From Argopecten irradians (Eukaryota; Mollusca; Bivalvia; Pectinida; Pectinidae), in contig NC_091135.1 of assembly GCF_041381155.1 (NCBI RefSeq), forward strand, positions 49,434,086 to 49,498,085: a stretch of 64,000 nucleotides of DNA, read 5' to 3'. How positions within the stretch are numbered: position 1 is the first letter of the stretch; the number at the start of each line of letters is the position of its first letter. The position numbers were made by a program, and so were the translations under genes. Shown here in pieces: positions 26,216 to 37,845 of the stretch. The notes beneath the pieces were generated by a model. The model ran no database searches. It was not told the DNA's origin and was given only the letters and a program-made list of their open reading frames with translations.

Positions 26216-26370
26216 AGTGAGATAACACTGTAAAAGAGTCCCACTATATTAAGTAAACAGACACATCACAAATTAATTTTAGTTTCCCAAAACATACACA
26301 AAGCTACCATAGCGCGCACAGTGGGGGCCGTCCTCAAGTGGCCTTAGATGCTACTGGGATATTAAAGTTT
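26216..26370 (+). repeat. SINE-like family fragment (3' half, diverged)
   Basis: It follows the order of the 3' half of the family: GATAACACTGTAAAA, TCCCACTATATTAAG, CAAAACATACACAAAG, GGCCGTCCTCAAGTGGCC and GGGATATTAAA. Each block is a diverged match to the copy ending near 46700. Confidence 0.4.
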
Positions 26371-27161
26371 AAACAACAAGCATCCCACCGTTGTTTTTCT
26401 AGCAAAGACCTGGCTCGTCATCCCACTCGCTTGATACGGAAAGTTCATAACGTTTATAAACTACCACTTGTATAAACTGTGGTGTCTAGATATCAAATGC
26501 CTTCCTCGCAGGGATGAACTATCAGGCAACAACAGAGGTAGTGGCAACATATCTTTAGATAGTCCTTGATGGACATTACATCTTGAAGATGTACCACGAG
26601 TGGAAATAAAAAGAACATATAAAATGTCAAAATATGGAGAATTGAAAACAGAATTGTATTCAAATGTTTTCCTACTTTATCTATATAGCTTTTATCACAA
26701 AATAATAAATAACATAAAATACAGCTATGTTAATCCATCAACGTTCAATTCATCAATTAATTGTCGGAAACAAGTACCTATAATATTATGTGATATTATT
26801 CCCTACGTTCGAAACCATAAATTTTTATAAAAGTAAAGTAAGGTAAATCTCCTGTATTTCGATTTAAAAATCCTAAGATTATAAATGATACGACGTTATG
26901 GTATTTCACTCATCGCATTTAAATATTTTGCGAGCATTCTGAAATGACAGATTTCCATGTGGTTAACGATAAAATTAATGAAGGAGAACCTTACAGTTAA
27001 ACCCTATTTCAATTGAAATGTTACCAATCACAAATGAGTGATAAGGTCATACCATATCAAACTTGAATCGATATACAATTATTCCTTGTGGGAATATCAT
27101 TACTACAGATTTGATAGAACTATAAATTAATGGATTGAACATCATCAAAATACATCGTTAC
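26371..27161. other. Non-coding stretch
   Basis: No supported exon. ORF 26600-26830 is Lys/Tyr/Ile-rich, as expected by chance in AT-rich DNA. Confidence 0.4.
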
Positions 27162-27212
27162 CTCCTCTGTTTCGGCGTTATGAGCGGTCATCCTTTCCTT
27201 GACATTTTCCAT
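27162..27212 (-). CDS. Candidate alternative first coding exon C (17 codons)
   Basis: ATG at 27212 gives MENVKERMTAHNAETEE and then donor GTAACG after GAGGAG, phase 0. It is short, acidic and hydrophilic. The start context ACGATGGAA is good for an animal start (G at +4). On its own such a short piece would be weak; it is listed because its phase, strand and design match four other candidates and the TRPC exon. A TTTAAATA box lies only 10-17 bp upstream, too near to be its TATA box if the ATG is used. Confidence 0.35.
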
Positions 27213-28995
27213 CGTAATTTCCTATTTAAACACACAGACTCCGTGTAAGATTTATCAAACAGTACTTCATGAGCAATCCGGATATTGTTCACAAGATAGG
27301 TCCATATATTACAATACTCTAGAAAATAACGTGCTGGTCACAAGATAATTGGATATCCATCAGTATCAGCTTATACGGAATCCATCATCCTACTGCCGGT
27401 GGCATCGCTGTGTTCTAATGAAACTCGCCATCGCATATATCTCCTACATCTAACATGATAGATATTTTGACATTTTGGAGCATTGATACCTAAATGGTGT
27501 TTATTTAGCATAATGAATGACTGAATTGTGATAATGACATTTTAACGTTAATCCATTAATATATAAATTCTTATAACAGTGACTGTTGCTATTCCCTTGG
27601 TATAACTATTAATATTTAGCTGAATATGTTGCAGCCGATACCAAACGCCCTTCACATTTCATATATACACCGAATAGGCCTGTTAACGTTTCGTCTCATT
27701 AGCATGATTGGGATTAATAGACGTTATTAAAACAATAGTGTATTATACATCACATGCTTGCAACAACCAACAATTCTCGAATTACATTTGTTCAATTAAA
27801 AGGCTAAAAAACACACATTGAACTCCTTTTAAAAAATCAACAAGCTAGCATCAGTTAAATGCAAAAAAGAGGTCCATGGACTATAACGAGCACATGAGCT
27901 CTGAAATGCAACAGAAAGAATCCAGTCTCGCTCCGATTTCAGCCCCTTGATTTGTATACAATAATACATTAATATGTGCATTGGCCGGCATGTATGATGC
28001 TACACATCATATCGGGTCTTTTGTCTCCAGTGATCGTAAAACCATTCGGTCGATATTTCAGCATCACCACCAGTGACCAGTACGACCAAGTATGACAGTC
28101 AGTCTTTAAACCTCATGAAACCATGCTACATACCATGATACCAGGCATGGGTGATTACAATTAATTACTCACAAAAAGTAATCGAACTTATTTTCAAACA
28201 GTTTTCGAAAAAACAAACTTGACTTACTACTTTTCATCTTTTATAACAATATTTTCATAATTTCTACAATTAGATGGCATTTCAAGACCTGTTAGTAAGA
28301 TATAAGATTCGGTATGATTACTTTTCTATTTTAGATGTACACCTGTCCTTAATCATACTCAATAAATTCACGGTCACGTGGACAACCTCAGTAAAAACGT
28401 CTGGAAGGTCTAGTTACCTGATATAGAATATGTAGCACGCAGAGAAAAAGGCTACCAGGATAGTTTAATATAAATGACCTTGACCATAATTTCTTGTGGG
28501 TGAAAAGCCCGTCAATTTGACCAATGACAATATCTAGTTTAAGGTTTCTTTGTTTCAATGAAACAATCTGATTGTGTTATGATATTCAATTAAGATTACA
28601 CGTAAGGTTACATAAGGGTATTGTCTTGTACAAATATCAGTAAAATGTAATTTTATTCCATAAATGTACACTTTACTCCTATAATGTTGGAAAATCATGA
28701 TACTCGTAATAATTTTTAAACTTTAGTTTGAATAAAAATCATTAACGATTAAGTCTCCAGCATTTCTTTAATTTCTTTTATATAGTCGGAAAATAACATT
28801 CTTGGAATTATAAACATTGAAAGTAAACGATAATCACTTAGTTTAGTTTGCATAGCAAATTATTTCTTATATCGTAAACTCTATACAATCCAGTTCCTTC
28901 AGGACACTCGTCAATCCATTTCCTTCAGGGAATTAATTGGTTGATCAACTAATTTTAAACATTCCACTGACTCCAAAACCTCTTTGCCCGTTTGA
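27213..28995. other. Non-coding stretch
   Basis: No supported feature. Confidence 0.4.
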
Positions 28996-29137
28996 CCAGG
29001 CCCCAGGATTATGAAACAGTCTTAGACTTAAGTTTTTGGTTAGTCAATCAAAAATGAGGTAACGTTTTATAACGTCATCTGAGATTGGCTAAGTCTAAGT
29101 TTAAGACTTAAGAATATTTCGTGATCTTGGGGCCAGG
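28996..29137. mobile_element. Foldback MITE, about 140 bp
   Basis: Terminal arms pair CAGGCCCCAGGATTATGAAA with TTTCGTGATCTTGGGGCCAG, followed inward by CTTAGACTTAAG with CTTAAGTCTTAAACTTAGAC-type matches and a palindromic centre around AACGTTTTATAACGT. This is the layout of a small non-autonomous DNA transposon. The superfamily is not identified and no clear target duplication was recognised. Confidence 0.75.
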
Positions 29138-31020
29138 TATTGTATAAAGAAATAAGTGCCCTCAATAACACCAAAAAAGTATCAGATGAAAATAGATAAT
29201 TTTTCCAAAATCTCTCACGACTTTAAATAGGTAACTCGAGCATCCAAAGATAAATAGAAAAGAAAAAAGTATTTTTTTCACTAATTATCACTAAAGTTCA
29301 CATACATGTAGATAATTAGGATGTCTTGAACTTGTCCTTTGCAAGGTTATGAATTCAAGGTCAAGGTTTCTTTTACTATTTTTAGGAAACATTGTCAAAT
29401 ATCTCGTGGTTTCATATTCTCTCGCGGGTTTTCATTAAACATGTACAAATACCTCAAATTATCGTGAACAGGTTCGATTTTTTAGGGTTATCTGATCGTA
29501 TTAGATGTTGAGATGTCACCATATTTGCGCGAAATTTAAAACCAATAACACAGTAATAAACAGTCTCTCCCCAAACGATAGGATTTACGCAAATGAGGGT
29601 TTGAAAGGCATTATCTAACCTATTCTTTTATCAGATGCCTTCCGTTTTATTCGTTTCGAATTTTAAAATTTTTGCTCGCTATAGCCTCGCAAAAAATGAA
29701 AAATTCTAAACTTGTATCATAAATCTTTTATAAAGGGAAGCTTTTGACTTTGACAGATTCTCTATTAGTGTAAATGATACGTAGGACTTCTCGAAAATCA
29801 AGTGTCTACGGCGACAGAATTTTATCTCAGCAAAATATATACAGTATAAGACCAGTTTGCTTTAGAATTACTTAACAATTGTCATATCACTCTTTATTTC
29901 TCTCGGCAGGCGGGTATCATGAAACAAAAGATGGCATGCATATATAATCCATTCAGGGGATAAGGACGTCATTATAATCATGACCGAGTAAGCAGAAACT
30001 TGTTTTCTGTATGTTTTACAGCTTCAGACGCCCACGTCAGTGAAAGAGGATTATGATACCCAGTACAAAATGCCAATGTCCAATTAGTTATCATTCTGGA
30101 TATTATTCTATATAGCGACAATTTAATCCTCGAATCGTGACTCGATCAAATACGATGATTAATCTCTCATAAAGACATTCATGACATATCAACAACATAA
30201 AACCGTCGTCGTTCTTTCAGAGCATCGAGTCAACAAAATAATTTCCTGACCTATTTGTTTGTTATTCTTGGAAAATAAAAACAAAATGATATACCAGTTT
30301 CTTTGGTGAACGTGCACTTCTTTGCATAAACTGTACTGTCTATGACAAATGCATGTGCACATACTTTAGGTAAAGAATTACACAAAAATGTAATGCTTGC
30401 TATTACAAAAAGTTAATTTAGGGACAGAATATATCTTGTATGAATCTAATGGAAATAACATTAGTTTTCTTTTGAACAAGATACGAAATTTATCGTTGGC
30501 ACAGCGTTCCGTGAATTTTCCCTTATTATTCATCGAAATCGGGTACACATTTGAAAAGAAAGTTTAGATCACCCGTTTCTTTCCTTAAGCCAACCAGATC
30601 ACTCCTTTCATTCTGGTGACGTAGAAGCTCCGCCTACTTTTAGTCTTTCCAGCTGATTGCCTAGCTGATTTTGTGTATGTATCTGATGTTGTAACAACAA
30701 CATGTTGTGGATGTTCTGTAACTTTAAGATTATCCTACTTCCATTTTATTCACTTCTGTTATGTCTCGACAATACTTTATGAAATCCATTTATATCTGTG
30801 ACGACAACGTCACCAATTGCCAATAATATTTAAGTAATGAAAATGATCCAATGAAAGCAGACGTTATATCAACATTATTTTAGACTTTTGTTTGTGCTTT
30901 TACTTCTACGGATGGTAATTGATCAACATCAACAATGAAAAAAAATATTTAACAACATGTTCTGGGTAGTTTTGTTTTAAATACTATTCACAAAACAATA
31001 TCATACATAGAACAACCTAC
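29138..31020. other. Non-coding stretch
   Basis: No supported exon. A relatively G+C-richer spot at 30610-30650 (TGGTGACGTAGAAGCTCCGC) could be promoter-like, but no transcript unit can be assigned. Confidence 0.35.
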
Positions 31021-31101
31021 CTGTAGTACGCTTGCCACAGAATCCCACAGCGCTTCATGGCGAAGTTTTTCACGTGGTGACTTAGACTTCTTTTTCCACA
31101 T
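31021..31101 (-). CDS. Candidate alternative first coding exon D (27 codons)
   Basis: ATG at 31101 begins MWKKKSKSPREKLRHEALWD and ends SVASVLQ at CTACAG followed by donor GTAGGT, phase 0. A TATATAAT sequence lies 30-37 bp upstream of the ATG (31131-31138), so transcription would start almost at the ATG. A lysine-rich start leads into a likely amphipathic helix (EKLRHEALWDSVASVLQ). The junction and base composition support coding. Product unknown; grouped with A-C and E. Confidence 0.5.
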
Positions 31102-31130
31102 TTTGTAAAGGTCAGTTTTTCACATTGGTG

Positions 31131-31138
31131 ATTATATA
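31131..31138 (-). promoter_or_regulatory. TATA-like box upstream of candidate exon D
   Basis: TATATAAT on the minus strand, the same octamer as upstream of the TRPC exon. The implied leader before the ATG is only a few bases, so either initiation is leaderless-like or the box is coincidental. Confidence 0.3.
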
Positions 31139-33481
31139 CTGTAGACCACTGAAAATAAGATTATAATTAAACAAAATGGTCGTACATTTTTAGGCAAACG
31201 CTTCTCAAACTATCATGTCAACCGTTCGTGAGTAGTTTCATCCTTGTTTATTTGGTGCTTCATATCACACCATGAGTTGACATATTTGTGGTTTACAAAA
31301 GACAATGTTATATCAATATCAAGATTCATTTTTTTTTATTTGATATTCGGTGTTCAGTAACGAGCATAACAACGAATGTTTTTACTTGACGAACAAATCA
31401 TTCCAGAGCAGTTTCGATTGTTTTGTTTTTAAGGACTGTTTTATTGGTAGACGGCTTCGTTTGAAAAGCGAAATAAAACAACAATGAGTTGACAATTAAA
31501 GTTGTTATTATTCTCTAATATTTAAATGTATTTTGCATTTGGCCTAATTAAAGAGTAAAACTGCTCACATAAACAACAGGGAGATAATATGTGCTGTATT
31601 AATATATTTTTATAAGTTCATAGTGACATATATAGTTAGGTAATGGGAACATGCATCTTTTGCTTCTATATCCATATCATATATACTATACAGTATTATA
31701 TATAAAAATAAGTTCAGATTCCATAAAGCTTTAATAAAGCAGAGTGTACATTATACAGTTCATAAACAAATAATAAAGAACTCATGGACCATGCAAATAC
31801 TCAATAAAACTGTTCTATTTGAACTTATTCGGATTTTCGTTTTACATATAACATTTACACAATTATCGTTCAACCATCTTAACCAATGTCTTAATTTAGT
31901 GTTGTATTCTTCCAAAATGTGTACCAAACAGTTATGTTTATATAAAACAAATATTTTGCCATGGTTTTTTTTTAAAGAAATTCTTTAGCTAAAAAAAACT
32001 TTCTCGTGCACGCATGCTCTTAATCTACATTTATATTATGTTATCACAATTCAATTGTTTTGTTACGCTGAAGACTTTTATTAGAGCATAAATATCTCAA
32101 AAATAAGTACACACTTCTGTGGTATATCTGCCACATCATCCTAAAAGAATGCCTTTGTGTGCTGACCTACCGTTTCGCAGTCGTGGACCGAAACAGATAT
32201 TTCTCCTAATGATATTATTTGTATTCACCAGTGGTCAATTCATAAGTTCACAGCTCAAACACGCGTCCGGAAGCTTTGTTAGCGTAGCCCATTAATACAT
32301 TAATACTCCTAGCACTGTGACTCCACAAAAGCGCAAAACTTGTTTTTGTGTATAACAGTTTCCAATTTGAATTGTTAAATATAAGTAATGAACACCTAAT
32401 CTAAAAGGAATTTTCCCATGACAGGTTTAAATACTATCTTCATACTACGTGGACGACACACAGACAGCTTCCATATCTATAAGCAGGGGAGACATTACTT
32501 CTATAAAAGGATTTCGGTAGACGGAGACAAAATTCGATATCACGATAGTTAGCGAGACTCTCACAAATATATCTATATTTATGTATCCTAATTTATATTG
32601 GATTTCATTGTTTCAAATAATTCTGATTTTAATTGGAACAAGAACCTTGAATTCACGCCATCTAAGATACCACTATGCATTTATTTCTAACACAACATTC
32701 AGAATGCTACAGAACTACTTTTTATTTTATCAATTCCCCAGTAATACAAATTTTGGAAGTCAGTCTGGCTCAAATATACAATGGCAGCCATAAATAAAAG
32801 GTGATATTATTTACTAACAACAGTGAACAAAGGAGTTCTTAAGAAAATAAACTGTCCTTCTGGACTGACAATGGCTCGTTGAACAAGTAAACTTTATATC
32901 CTCAAACTTGTACTTTACGGGCATATGATTTCAAAGCAATAACGCGTAATTAATGAATAGATAACATAATATTATATAAAGTCTTTGAAGACAATTATAA
33001 AGAATTTGAAAAATGGGTAATATTGTTCAAAGTCAGCTTCATGAAATACGGAGTTTACTTAAATTATTTAGAAACATTTTCCTTACGTTCAGTTAACATA
33101 AATTGAAAATTAGGTTTGCTAGCTAGAACGTACCGTCATAGATAATTATAGTATTAAATATGTAACTATGGATTTATTAAAGATTTTAAGCTTCAATACT
33201 GTGTTGGTACTATAATTAATATTCACGCACACTACATGATATCAACTTTTCACTTAAAACCTGGAGTATGTTTAACCTTCATAAAGATTAATAAACAAAT
33301 TAGAAAGAGTTCACGTGAATTTAGAATCAAAGGTCATCATTATGACACGTTAACCCTTACACGAGATTCGAGAAATCTATTTAGAATCAAAGCTAACCTC
33401 AAATGTATGCGTTGATTCACACGTTCCCTAAGAACCTAAAGATTTTGGGACGAGACCAACGAAATGGACGATAAGACTTAC
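31139..33481. other. Non-coding stretch
   Basis: No supported exon. The ORFs 31791-31988 and 32581-32793 have AT-driven composition without splice context. Confidence 0.4.
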
Positions 33482-33556
33482 CTGTTGTATTGATGTATCG
33501 AGCTTGGTAAGGAAACTACTTCTATGTAGATAGGGTGTGTCTGGTACGATTGCCAT
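33482..33556 (-). CDS. Candidate alternative first coding exon E (25 codons)
   Basis: ATG at 33556 begins MAIVPDTPYLHRSSFLTKLD and ends TSIQQ at CAACAG followed by the perfect donor GTAAGT, phase 0. The start context TTCGATGGC has G at +4. It is the farthest of the series, 28 kb upstream of the TRPC exon. Product unknown. If spliced like the others it would give another N-terminus to the same protein. Confidence 0.5.
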
Positions 33557-34019
33557 CGAAGAATAATATGTTATCTCAAATCAATACTATTCGTATATCG
33601 TAACCAATAATGGATCAAATTCAAAACACTTCCATTTCATTACCGGTGCATGGTGTTGCCATAGAAACTGAACTTTGATATGTCTGATTTAGCTGATAAA
33701 ACCACCTTTAACATTGCTAACTGTAATATGACACTAGTGTCATGGAGATTAAAACTTGTATAAAAACTGAAGCTGTTTATACACCATCATTGTCATTCTA
33801 TAGCCTGTTTCCATACTATTACCTTATCATGTCCAACAATAATGTTAATCGTTATCATATAATTCTCTTTTGGTAATTACTTTTTGCAAATTACATTTGT
33901 TTATTATTCTTTTTGTAAACACTGTGTATATGATAGATGTGATCGAGTAGAAGCGGATATCATTGTATTTTATTGTCATATACGGAGTTAAGATTCATGT
34001 CAAAACTTAAATACTAAAA
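33557..34019. other. Non-coding stretch
   Basis: Nothing recognised upstream of exon E except AT-rich sequence; it would hold that exon's promoter if the model is right. Confidence 0.35.
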
Positions 34020-34480
34020 ACGTAACAGATGGAACTGATTTCAGTGGGGAACTTATGAGCAGAAATCTTGGCCAGGGGACAGAACCCATAACCTTCTGAA
34101 CGCAAAGCCAAAAGTGAGGCAATATTAAGGGAGACGTTAGCAAGATGAACGACAATTTGGAAGAATGGAAGAAATGGAAAGATAAAATCCTACATTTTGA
34201 CGCCCTTTACGATGATCCAGAAGGATGCCAACAGGTACAATACTATATCATCCATAATAAAATGAGACTTGAAATATTTGAATAAGAATCCAATAAGCGA
34301 ACTAGATATAGCATAGTCTTGTAAAAGTAATAGTTGATGTTTCTACTCAGCGTTGAATATTAATGGAGGGAAATTACTGGTTTGTTCATGGTCAGTAAAA
34401 TGAGACGGGATGTGGTGTGTTGTTCAGTTCTCTGACAGTGCGCTTCAATGATATAGCTCTATAATATGGGCAAAACATTA
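34020..34480. repeat. SINE-like family copies, reverse then forward
   Basis: About 34068-34250 is a reverse copy (CCAGGGGACAGAACCC, AAAGTGAGGCAATATTAAGG, then TTGACGCCCTTTACGATGAT). About 34375-34475 is a forward fragment (GGTTTGTTCATGGTCAGTAA, GATATAGCTCTATAATA). The head-to-head arrangement matches that at 25.2-25.5 kb. Confidence 0.5.
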
Positions 34481-34730
34481 ATAAATTACAAGATGACATT
34501 ACACAGACATACAGCAGGCTTTTAAAACACACGGATTCTACACTCGCGGTAAAATGATCATATTAGGGAATGTATAATCACACAATCTTCATTTACTTCC
34601 AACATCAAGGTAACAGGCACATGTAAACAACGAAAGGTCAGACGAATGATACTAGCTACAAAAGCCAAAAGTCTTCTATCAGAAAAATAAATCAAATTGT
34701 GAAGGAAGATATCAAACTAAGAAGGTGGGT

Positions 34731-35042
34731 CTAGAAAGATCGTTGTGTTTTTAAACTTAATCCAGAAACTGTAGGAAGATGTTCGAAGACGTTTGTTAAT
34801 ATTTTCGTGTATTGTGACTGTATTGTTAAACGGTCGACAATAGAAGATATCCCCGCGTAGACAAAACCCCTGTGTGTCAGAGTTTCCACAGAATACATGA
34901 TCACAGCCGACCTAATACGTAATAAATAACACTGATTAGATATTAGACTTCCGTAACCTGATCTGTGGAGTGATTGGCACCGATCGGTAAGACTGGAAGT
35001 GAGAGATAGACTCAATTCACCTCTGAACGCTCTGTCAATCAT
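34731..35042 (-). other. 103-codon ORF, not recognised
   Basis: The ORF opens with ATG at 35042 (MIDRAFRGELSLSLTSSLTD), ends in a stop near 34731, and is serine- and leucine-rich. No signal peptide, membrane segment, splice acceptor or donor, or family motif was evident. It could be a first exon or chance; chance is more likely. Confidence 0.15.
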
Positions 35043-35254
35043 TCATTGATTTTTTGTGTAACATTATCTACTGTTCATTTCAAGTGGTTTCCTAATATTA
35101 TATGTAATTTCCGGCGTAATCTGACACATGCTCACATAAAACTTATAACACTTATAACACATAACACTTATGCAGCAGACTTCATGTTTCTACAAAAATA
35201 TAACTTGATTTACCGTTATGTAATAAAGTCGAGTATGGACCAAATACCTGTAAC

Positions 35255-35513
35255 TTTTAACACAGCGTGAAAAAAGAGATAATGAAGGCAATGGCATTAC
35301 AACAGTATACTCCGATGGTTAATTTTGTCAAATACATGTATTTTTATCAAATATTTAGATCTTCTTTGTTTACAAAAAGCATACCATCCGACAGGTTTAA
35401 CGCAAAGAATACGAATATACCACAGTCTCCCAAAACACGCACTTCGCACTTCATACACGCTACACACCGCACACATGAGAGGCCGTTCTTACATGACCCT
35501 AGCTGTTAATAGG
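35255..35513 (+). repeat. SINE-like family 3' fragment
   Basis: Forward 3' half: CATACCATCCGACAGG region, then ACACGCACTTCGCACTTC, ACACACCGCACACATGAG, GGCCGTTCTTACATGACC and CTAGCTGTTAATAGGAC. It closely parallels 50985-51090. Confidence 0.55.
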
Positions 35514-36700
35514 ACTTTTCATAAGGGTACTTACTTTGAGTGTAGATACTTTTGTTTCTCCCTCACAAAGTCAACGTCCCTGTGGACAGAGTACGCACAT
35601 TACACGTGCATCGGAGTCTGAAGTTTTGATAAGCTGATAAAAACCGTGAAGGTAAGGTTGATAAATTCTAACCAGTTGATTAACCTCACCCATCCATCAC
35701 ACACAGTCTCATTTTCACTTTAAAGGGACAATTCACTGAGGCTAATTCTTTTACATAACCAAGAAGTGAAATATGGTATAAATGTATTGTTCTATATTCT
35801 TATGAAACAAATAACGTTAAACATTGACAAATTCCACGTCATTGTTAAGTATGTACAAATTTTAATGTTCTCTTAGAATGAATTGGGCCTTTAAAGGCTT
35901 ATTGACAGCTTCTGTTAATTTTTTCGTGAAAATAATTTGCAAAGAGTTTGGCGATATCTAATATAAATTCAAGGGCCAAATATCCGAAAAAAAATGTTTT
36001 TGATCGTATTTATATTTTGCGTTTGCTTTAGAGTTTCTACGTACGTCATTCATAATACCCAATTACTCATTTTGCTTAGACTTACGTACTGCACTTCTGA
36101 TGTTTATGAATCGTTCTACAAACACATGTTTACTATTATATTTACGTATTTGATATATAGGTAAACATTGCAAAATACAAGGTTTACTAGGGTATATAGA
36201 AGTGTCGTATGTAAACACGCTGATATCATCCGATAAGCGTTGAGGGAGTTGACAATATTTGATATGCACACAATTAATTTGATCTAGTTACAAACTACAC
36301 TCCATCTCCGTTGATCAGCGTTAAAGTCAAAATTAACTTATAGGGATACTGTATCACGTTCACGTGATCGATTACGTCACTATTATACACTAGTATACGA
36401 TACCCTTATATGTAGTAATATATATTCTATTACGTTTTTCTAACTTACAACTGGATTCAACCGGTTGACAATGAACATTTATATACATCCTACCATACCA
36501 TGGCATGTACGTCTAACTGCAGTGGTACTTTTCACAAGGGTACTAACTTTGAGAGTACATACTTTTGTTTCTCCCTCACAAAGTCAGCGTCTAGGTGGAC
36601 TGAGCTCGCACATTACACGTGCATCATTGTCTGAAGTTTTGATAAGCTGATAAAAACCGTGAAGGTAAGGTTGATAAATTCTAACCAGTTGATTAACATA
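35514..36700 (+). repeat. Direct repeat pair, about 165 bp each
   Basis: Copies at about 35514-35683 and 36527-36697 share AAGGGTAC, ACTTTTGTTTCTCCCTCAC, CACATTACACGTGCATC and TGATAAGCTGATAAAAACCG through AACCAGTTGATTAAC with a few mismatches. They are 1013 bp apart. Copy 1 directly follows a SINE-like 3' end. Long terminal repeats of a solo or non-autonomous element are one possibility; the intervening DNA shows no coding signal. Confidence 0.65.
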
Positions 36701-37618
36701 ACAGTGCTACTATGGTTTTTTTTAATATATCTATATTCATATTTGGTACGTCAGCTAAACGTTCCACAGAAAGATGGCGAGGCAACTGGTTTGGGCTTTG
36801 TCATTATCATGTAATCGGATGAGGTGTGTTGTTCGTTGCCTTTGAGTGTATGCTTCGTAAATATACGTGATGAAGAACGTTAAGCAAAATTCACCAATCA
36901 AGCAAATTTCAGTCGAATGTCACTATACATAAAACAATTATCATATGCGAAAGCAAAAAAAAACGAAACTGACTTTCTTCTTAAAGTAGCAAGTGTAGGT
37001 AAGACTTCTGTCCTATTTTTACGAAACCTAATCATTATTGGTATTAAGTGTGGCCTTTGTATATCCTTCAGTTCAGCTGACTTACCTTGATAGGAAATCA
37101 TGTCGCCAATTATTTTAACATTACTTTAGATAGGACACGCATTTGCCTATAACAACAATTATCCAAATACACGCCAATCTTGTGTTGTAAAAAAGGATTG
37201 GTAGAGTAGAAAGAAAAAGTAACGTAGCGACTGTATCATTTATATAAAATACCTTATCGTCTCTTTAAAGCGATTAAAGCAATTTTCCCACTATATTGAA
37301 CACTAAAAAGACAAGATAGTGCGTATTTTTAGTAATTTTCATGTAGAGTTTTCTCCTAATGCCTGTCGTTGCTTGATTACAATGGTGATATCTATCAGCG
37401 GCAGAGAGGCAAGATATTAACCTATATTCTATCGTTTTTCACATGGTACAATGTATGTAATTATATTAAAAAGTTATACTAAACTAATTCAAATGCATGT
37501 CAGATACTAACTCGGTACAAATCGAAACAAAATTTTACACCCAAAACTAGATATATATACATATATATGGTAGGTCTAATCCAACGCTAACGTTTAACAT
37601 TTAATTTTTATTTTGTAG
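36701..37618. other. Upstream region and probable 5' intron of the SLC7 gene
   Basis: The coding exon at 37619 is preceded by a good acceptor (TTTTTATTTTGTAG), so at least one non-coding first exon lies upstream. I could not locate it. A TATATATACATATATATGG microsatellite is at 37550-37569. Confidence 0.45.
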
Positions 37619-37845
37619 TGAATAGGAGAGGAACTGCTATAAAAAGATGACAGGGAAAGACAAAGCCCTCATATCTCAACGAAAACAACAGAATGGCCTC
37701 CATACCAGTAGTCACAACAACAACAATGCAAAGTGTCACGACAAGTCTGAGAAAGAGCCAGGTCATGAACTGGTAACTCCGATCGATCTGAAGAAAAACA
37801 TGGGCCTTATAAGTGGGACAGCTCTTATCGTTGGGACAATGATAG
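37619..37845 (+). CDS. SLC7A: SLC7 coding exon 1 (5' UTR tail, N-terminus, TM1 start)
   Basis: The acceptor at 37617-37618 is followed by 28 bases of 5' UTR and ATG at 37647. The cytosolic N-terminus is hydrophilic and Asn/His/Lys-rich ([15 protein letters not shown]), then [12 protein letters not shown] leads into TM1 ([12 protein letters not shown]). It ends in phase 1 at ATAG|GTATT. An extended ORF past 37845 simply reads into the intron. Confidence 0.9.

Noticed and set aside
37086..37101. Minus-strand MISYQ followed by GTAAGTC near the SLC7 start
   Set aside because: The donor is in phase 1, unlike the other candidates, and the stretch is five codons long.
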